Assembly: GCA_023436245.1 (NCBI GenBank)
Contig: JAEZJZ010000061.1
Location: forward strand, 1 to 7,228
Direction: 5' to 3'
DNA length: 7,228 bases
From: Bacillota bacterium
GTDB lineage: Bacteria > Bacillota > UBA994 > UBA5500
Position numbers and translations under genes: made by a program. The notes under the pieces were generated by a model. It made no database searches, was not told where the DNA came from, and saw nothing but the letters and a program-made list of their open reading frames with translations. The number at the start of each line of letters is the position of its first letter. Position 1 is the stretch's first letter. This document shows, one piece after another, positions 5,534 through 7,228 of the stretch.

Positions 5534-6451
5534 ATGGAGGTCTACATCGATTTGCTCTTTCTAGTCAACTTCCTGGTCAACGCTTGGGCGCTATGGCTGA
5601 CCTCCGTACTCTGCGGCCAACGCCCGAAGTGGCTTAAGCTAACGCTGGCGGCTGCCCTGGGTGCGATCTATGGCTTGGGCATGGTCACGCCATGGGCGGC
5701 CTATTTCGCTCACCCACTCGGCAAACTGCTACTGGCCGGAATTATGGTGCGGATTGCATACAGCCCCGGACTGATGCTGCGCCTGTTGCAGCTTTGTGGC
5801 CTCTTCCTGTTGGTCAGCTTCACCACGGCCGGCTGTGCGCTAGGAGTGCAGACGCTGCTGACTGCACAGGGCGGCATCTCTGGCGGATCGCTTTCCTACG
5901 GACAGTTGCCTGGCTGGGTACTGCTCTTGGCGGCGATTCTCCTCGGAATCGGCAGCAAGCGAGTGATCAGCCTGCTGGAGAATCGGCTGGTGCATGTCGC
6001 CAACCGGGCGAGCGTCAGTCTTGCTCTTGACGGTGGACAGGTCAGTCTGGACGGTTTGGTAGATTCCGGCAATCAGTTGACAGACCCCTTCGGAGGCAGG
6101 CCGGTGATGGTCGTGGCCCTGGAAGCGGTAGCCGATCTGTTGCCGGAAGCGGTAGTCTCTTTGGCGCTCTCCGACCAGGTCTCAGATGCCGCACTGACCA
6201 CTTTGGGCGGTCAAGCCTGGCTGGCCCGCATTCGTTTCATCCCTTATCATTCCGTGGGGCGAAAGTCTGGAGTGCTGCTCGGTTGGCGCCTTGACCAGGC
6301 CACCATCACTACCCGGCAAGGGGTGCGTACAGTCGAAAATGTGGTTATGGCCCTCTCCGGACATGCCTTGAGCGAGCAAGGCGCATACCAAGTCTTGATT
6401 CCGCAGCGGCTGCTTCCCGCTCTGACCAGACCAACAGAGGAGGTGCTTTGA
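5534..6451 (+). CDS. spoIIGA: Sigma-E processing peptidase SpoIIGA
   Basis: SpoIIGA is the membrane-embedded aspartic protease that removes the pro-sequence of sigma-E at the sporulation septum; it is active in the mother cell after the forespore protein SpoIIR signals. The product from ATG 5534 has 305 residues. The N-terminal half is hydrophobic with five likely membrane segments (about residues 4-27, 35-53, 60-77, 82-103, 126-142). The C-terminal half is a soluble protease domain with the retropepsin-like motif GLVDSGNQLTDP; Asp177 is the expected catalytic residue, the counterpart of Asp183 in B. subtilis. A later conserved block, RFIPYHSVGRKSGVLLG, is also present. The stop overlaps the sigE start by one base, so protease and substrate are made from one transcript. 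The gene has its own Spo0A-type promoter and is insulated from ftsZ by a terminator. The identification is firm. Confidence 0.95.
   Translation: MEVYIDLLFLVNFLVNAWALWLTSVLCGQRPKWLKLTLAAALGAIYGLGMVTPWAAYFAHPLGKLLLAGIMVRIAYSPGLMLRLLQLCGLFLLVSFTTAGCALGVQTLLTAQGGISGGSLSYGQLPGWVLLLAAILLGIGSKRVISLLENRLVHVANRASVSLALDGGQVSLDGLVDSGNQLTDPFGGRPVMVVALEAVADLLPEAVVSLALSDQVSDAALTTLGGQAWLARIRFIPYHSVGRKSGVLLGWRLDQATITTRQGVRTVENVVMALSGHALSEQGAYQVLIPQRLLPALTRPTEEVL
6438..6445 (+). promoter_or_regulatory. Consensus Shine-Dalgarno of sigE inside the end of spoIIGA
   Basis: AGGAGGTG is a full anti-16S match with GGAGG ending 7 nt before ATG 6451; the in-frame TTG at 6448 is only 4 nt away and is not favoured. The ATG shares its first base with the spoIIGA TGA, so the pair is likely translationally coupled. 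Confidence 0.75.
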
Positions 6452-7185
6452 TGAAAGCTTGGCCACGCCTAGGGCTCTGGATTCGTCTCTACTATTACCG
6501 CTGGCTGATTCGATTGGGTTACGACGCTCTGCAGAAGGCTGTGCACTTTGTCGGAAGCTCTGAGGCGCTGCCGCCGCCACTCTCGGAACAGGAAGAGAGC
6601 TGGCTGCTGGGGCAGTTGCGGGTAGGCGACATGGCCGTGAAGAGCGTGCTGATCGAGCGCAATTTGCGCTTGGTGGTGTACATCGCGCGCAAGTTTGAGA
6701 ACACCGGCATCCCGATCGAGGACCTGGCCTCGATCGGCTCCATCGGTCTGATCAAGGCCGTCAACACATTCAATCCGGAACGAAACATCAAGCTAGCCAC
6801 CTACGCCTCCCGCTGCATCGAAAATGAGATCCTGATGTTCCTCCGCCGCAATCATCGCCATCGCGTGGAGGTGTCGTTGGATGAACCGCTGAATGTCGAT
6901 TGGGACGGCAATGAACTGCTGCTCTCAGACGTCATTCCGCACGAGGGTTGTGAAGTGCACAAAGACCTGGAGGCAGAGGTGGACCGCACATTGCTGAACA
7001 GTGCCCTCAGTCGCCTGACCGACCGGGAACGGATCATCATGGAGCTCCGCTTTGGGCTGAAGGATGGCGACGAGCGCACCCAGAAGGAAGTGGCTGACCT
7101 GCTTGGCATCTCCCAATCCTACATCTCGCGCCTCGAGAAGCGGATCATCAAGCGCCTGCGCCGCGAGTTCAAGCGCATGGAGTAG
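6451..7185 (+). CDS. sigE: RNA polymerase sporulation sigma factor SigE (pro-sigma-E)
   Basis: Sigma-E is the early mother-cell sigma factor, made as an inactive membrane-associated precursor. The 244-residue product begins with an amphipathic, aromatic and basic pro-sequence (about 1-32, with Trp4, Trp10, Tyr14-16, Trp18), followed by the highly conserved GSSEALPPPL segment. Alignment by eye with B. subtilis puts the SpoIIGA cleavage near His32/Phe33. Region 2 spans about 60-137 (IERNLRLVVYIARKFENTG, DLASIGSIGLIKAVNTFNP, YASRCIENEILMFLRR), region 3 about 138-175 (SLDEPLNVDWDGNELLLSD), and region 4 about 178-240 with the helix-turn-helix TQKEVADLLGISQSYISRLEK (210-230). This is nearly identical to known SigE. 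Its place after spoIIGA and this pro-sequence distinguish it from SigG, SigF and SigK. The forespore gene sigG usually follows but would lie beyond the window. Confidence 0.97.
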   Translation: MKAWPRLGLWIRLYYYRWLIRLGYDALQKAVHFVGSSEALPPPLSEQEESWLLGQLRVGDMAVKSVLIERNLRLVVYIARKFENTGIPIEDLASIGSIGLIKAVNTFNPERNIKLATYASRCIENEILMFLRRNHRHRVEVSLDEPLNVDWDGNELLLSDVIPHEGCEVHKDLEAEVDRTLLNSALSRLTDRERIIMELRFGLKDGDERTQKEVADLLGISQSYISRLEKRIIKRLRREFKRME

Positions 7186-7228
7186 TACATAGTATCAGGG
7201 GCGGTTCAGACTCGAGGGGGAACCCCCC
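7186..7228. other. Non-coding tail after sigE, cut by window edge
   Basis: No gene starts in these 43 bases. GGGGG (7216-7220) and CCCCC (7223-7227) flank AA and may be part of a larger hairpin cut off by the window end. No T-run is visible, so it cannot be called a terminator. In related spore-formers this spacer leads to sigG. Confidence 0.3.

Noticed and set aside
7175..7194. Sigma-G/F-like GCATG and CATAGTA at the end of sigE as a promoter for a downstream sigG
   Set aside because: They are only 8 bp apart where about 17-18 is expected, and the -10-like heptamer has a mismatch.

Overview
The window is a stretch of a cell-division cluster running into an early-sporulation operon, from an endospore-forming member of the Bacillota. 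All seven recognisable genes lie on the + strand. The gene order murA, ftsQ/divIB, DUF881 gene, sbp, ftsA, ftsZ, spoIIGA, sigE is the one known from spore-forming Firmicutes. The moderately high GC of the coding regions, a single DUF881 gene and a MurA gene directly before ftsQ fit a Clostridia/Peptococcaceae-like lineage better than Bacillus. This taxonomic guess is inference; the spore-former call rests on spoIIGA and sigE and is firm.

Layout. Positions 1-887 hold the C-terminal two thirds of murA (peptidoglycan precursor synthesis), cut by the window edge. A 207-bp spacer (888-1094) carries a perfect 11-bp inverted repeat that looks like a REP/MITE-type remnant. Positions 1095-2898 hold a tight three-gene run: ftsQ/divIB, a DUF881 membrane protein and the small basic protein Sbp. 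A 215-bp spacer (2899-3113) follows, with two candidate promoters, one vegetative (sigma-A type) and one close to the sigma-H consensus, plus two small palindromes. Then come ftsA and ftsZ (3114-5406), 19 bp apart, closed by a strong intrinsic terminator at 5415-5446. Positions 5481-5513 carry perfect -35 and -10 hexamers 21 bp apart with Spo0A-box-like sites, the layout of the Spo0A-activated spoIIG promoter. They precede spoIIGA and sigE (5534-7185), which overlap by one base. The last 43 bases are non-coding.

How it works together. MurA supplies cell-wall precursor. FtsZ forms the division ring and FtsA anchors it to the membrane. FtsQ/DivIB belongs to the divisome sub-complex that licenses septal wall synthesis. 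The roles of Sbp and the DUF881 protein are poorly known. At sporulation the same FtsA/FtsZ machinery builds the asymmetric septum, after which membrane protease SpoIIGA cleaves the pro-sequence from pro-sigma-E in the mother cell. The candidate sigma-H promoter before ftsAZ and the long-spacer promoter before spoIIGA are the two places where sporulation control appears to enter the region.

I see no undescribed system here: the genes are conserved and ordinary. The points worth a second look are regulatory sites in the three spacers.
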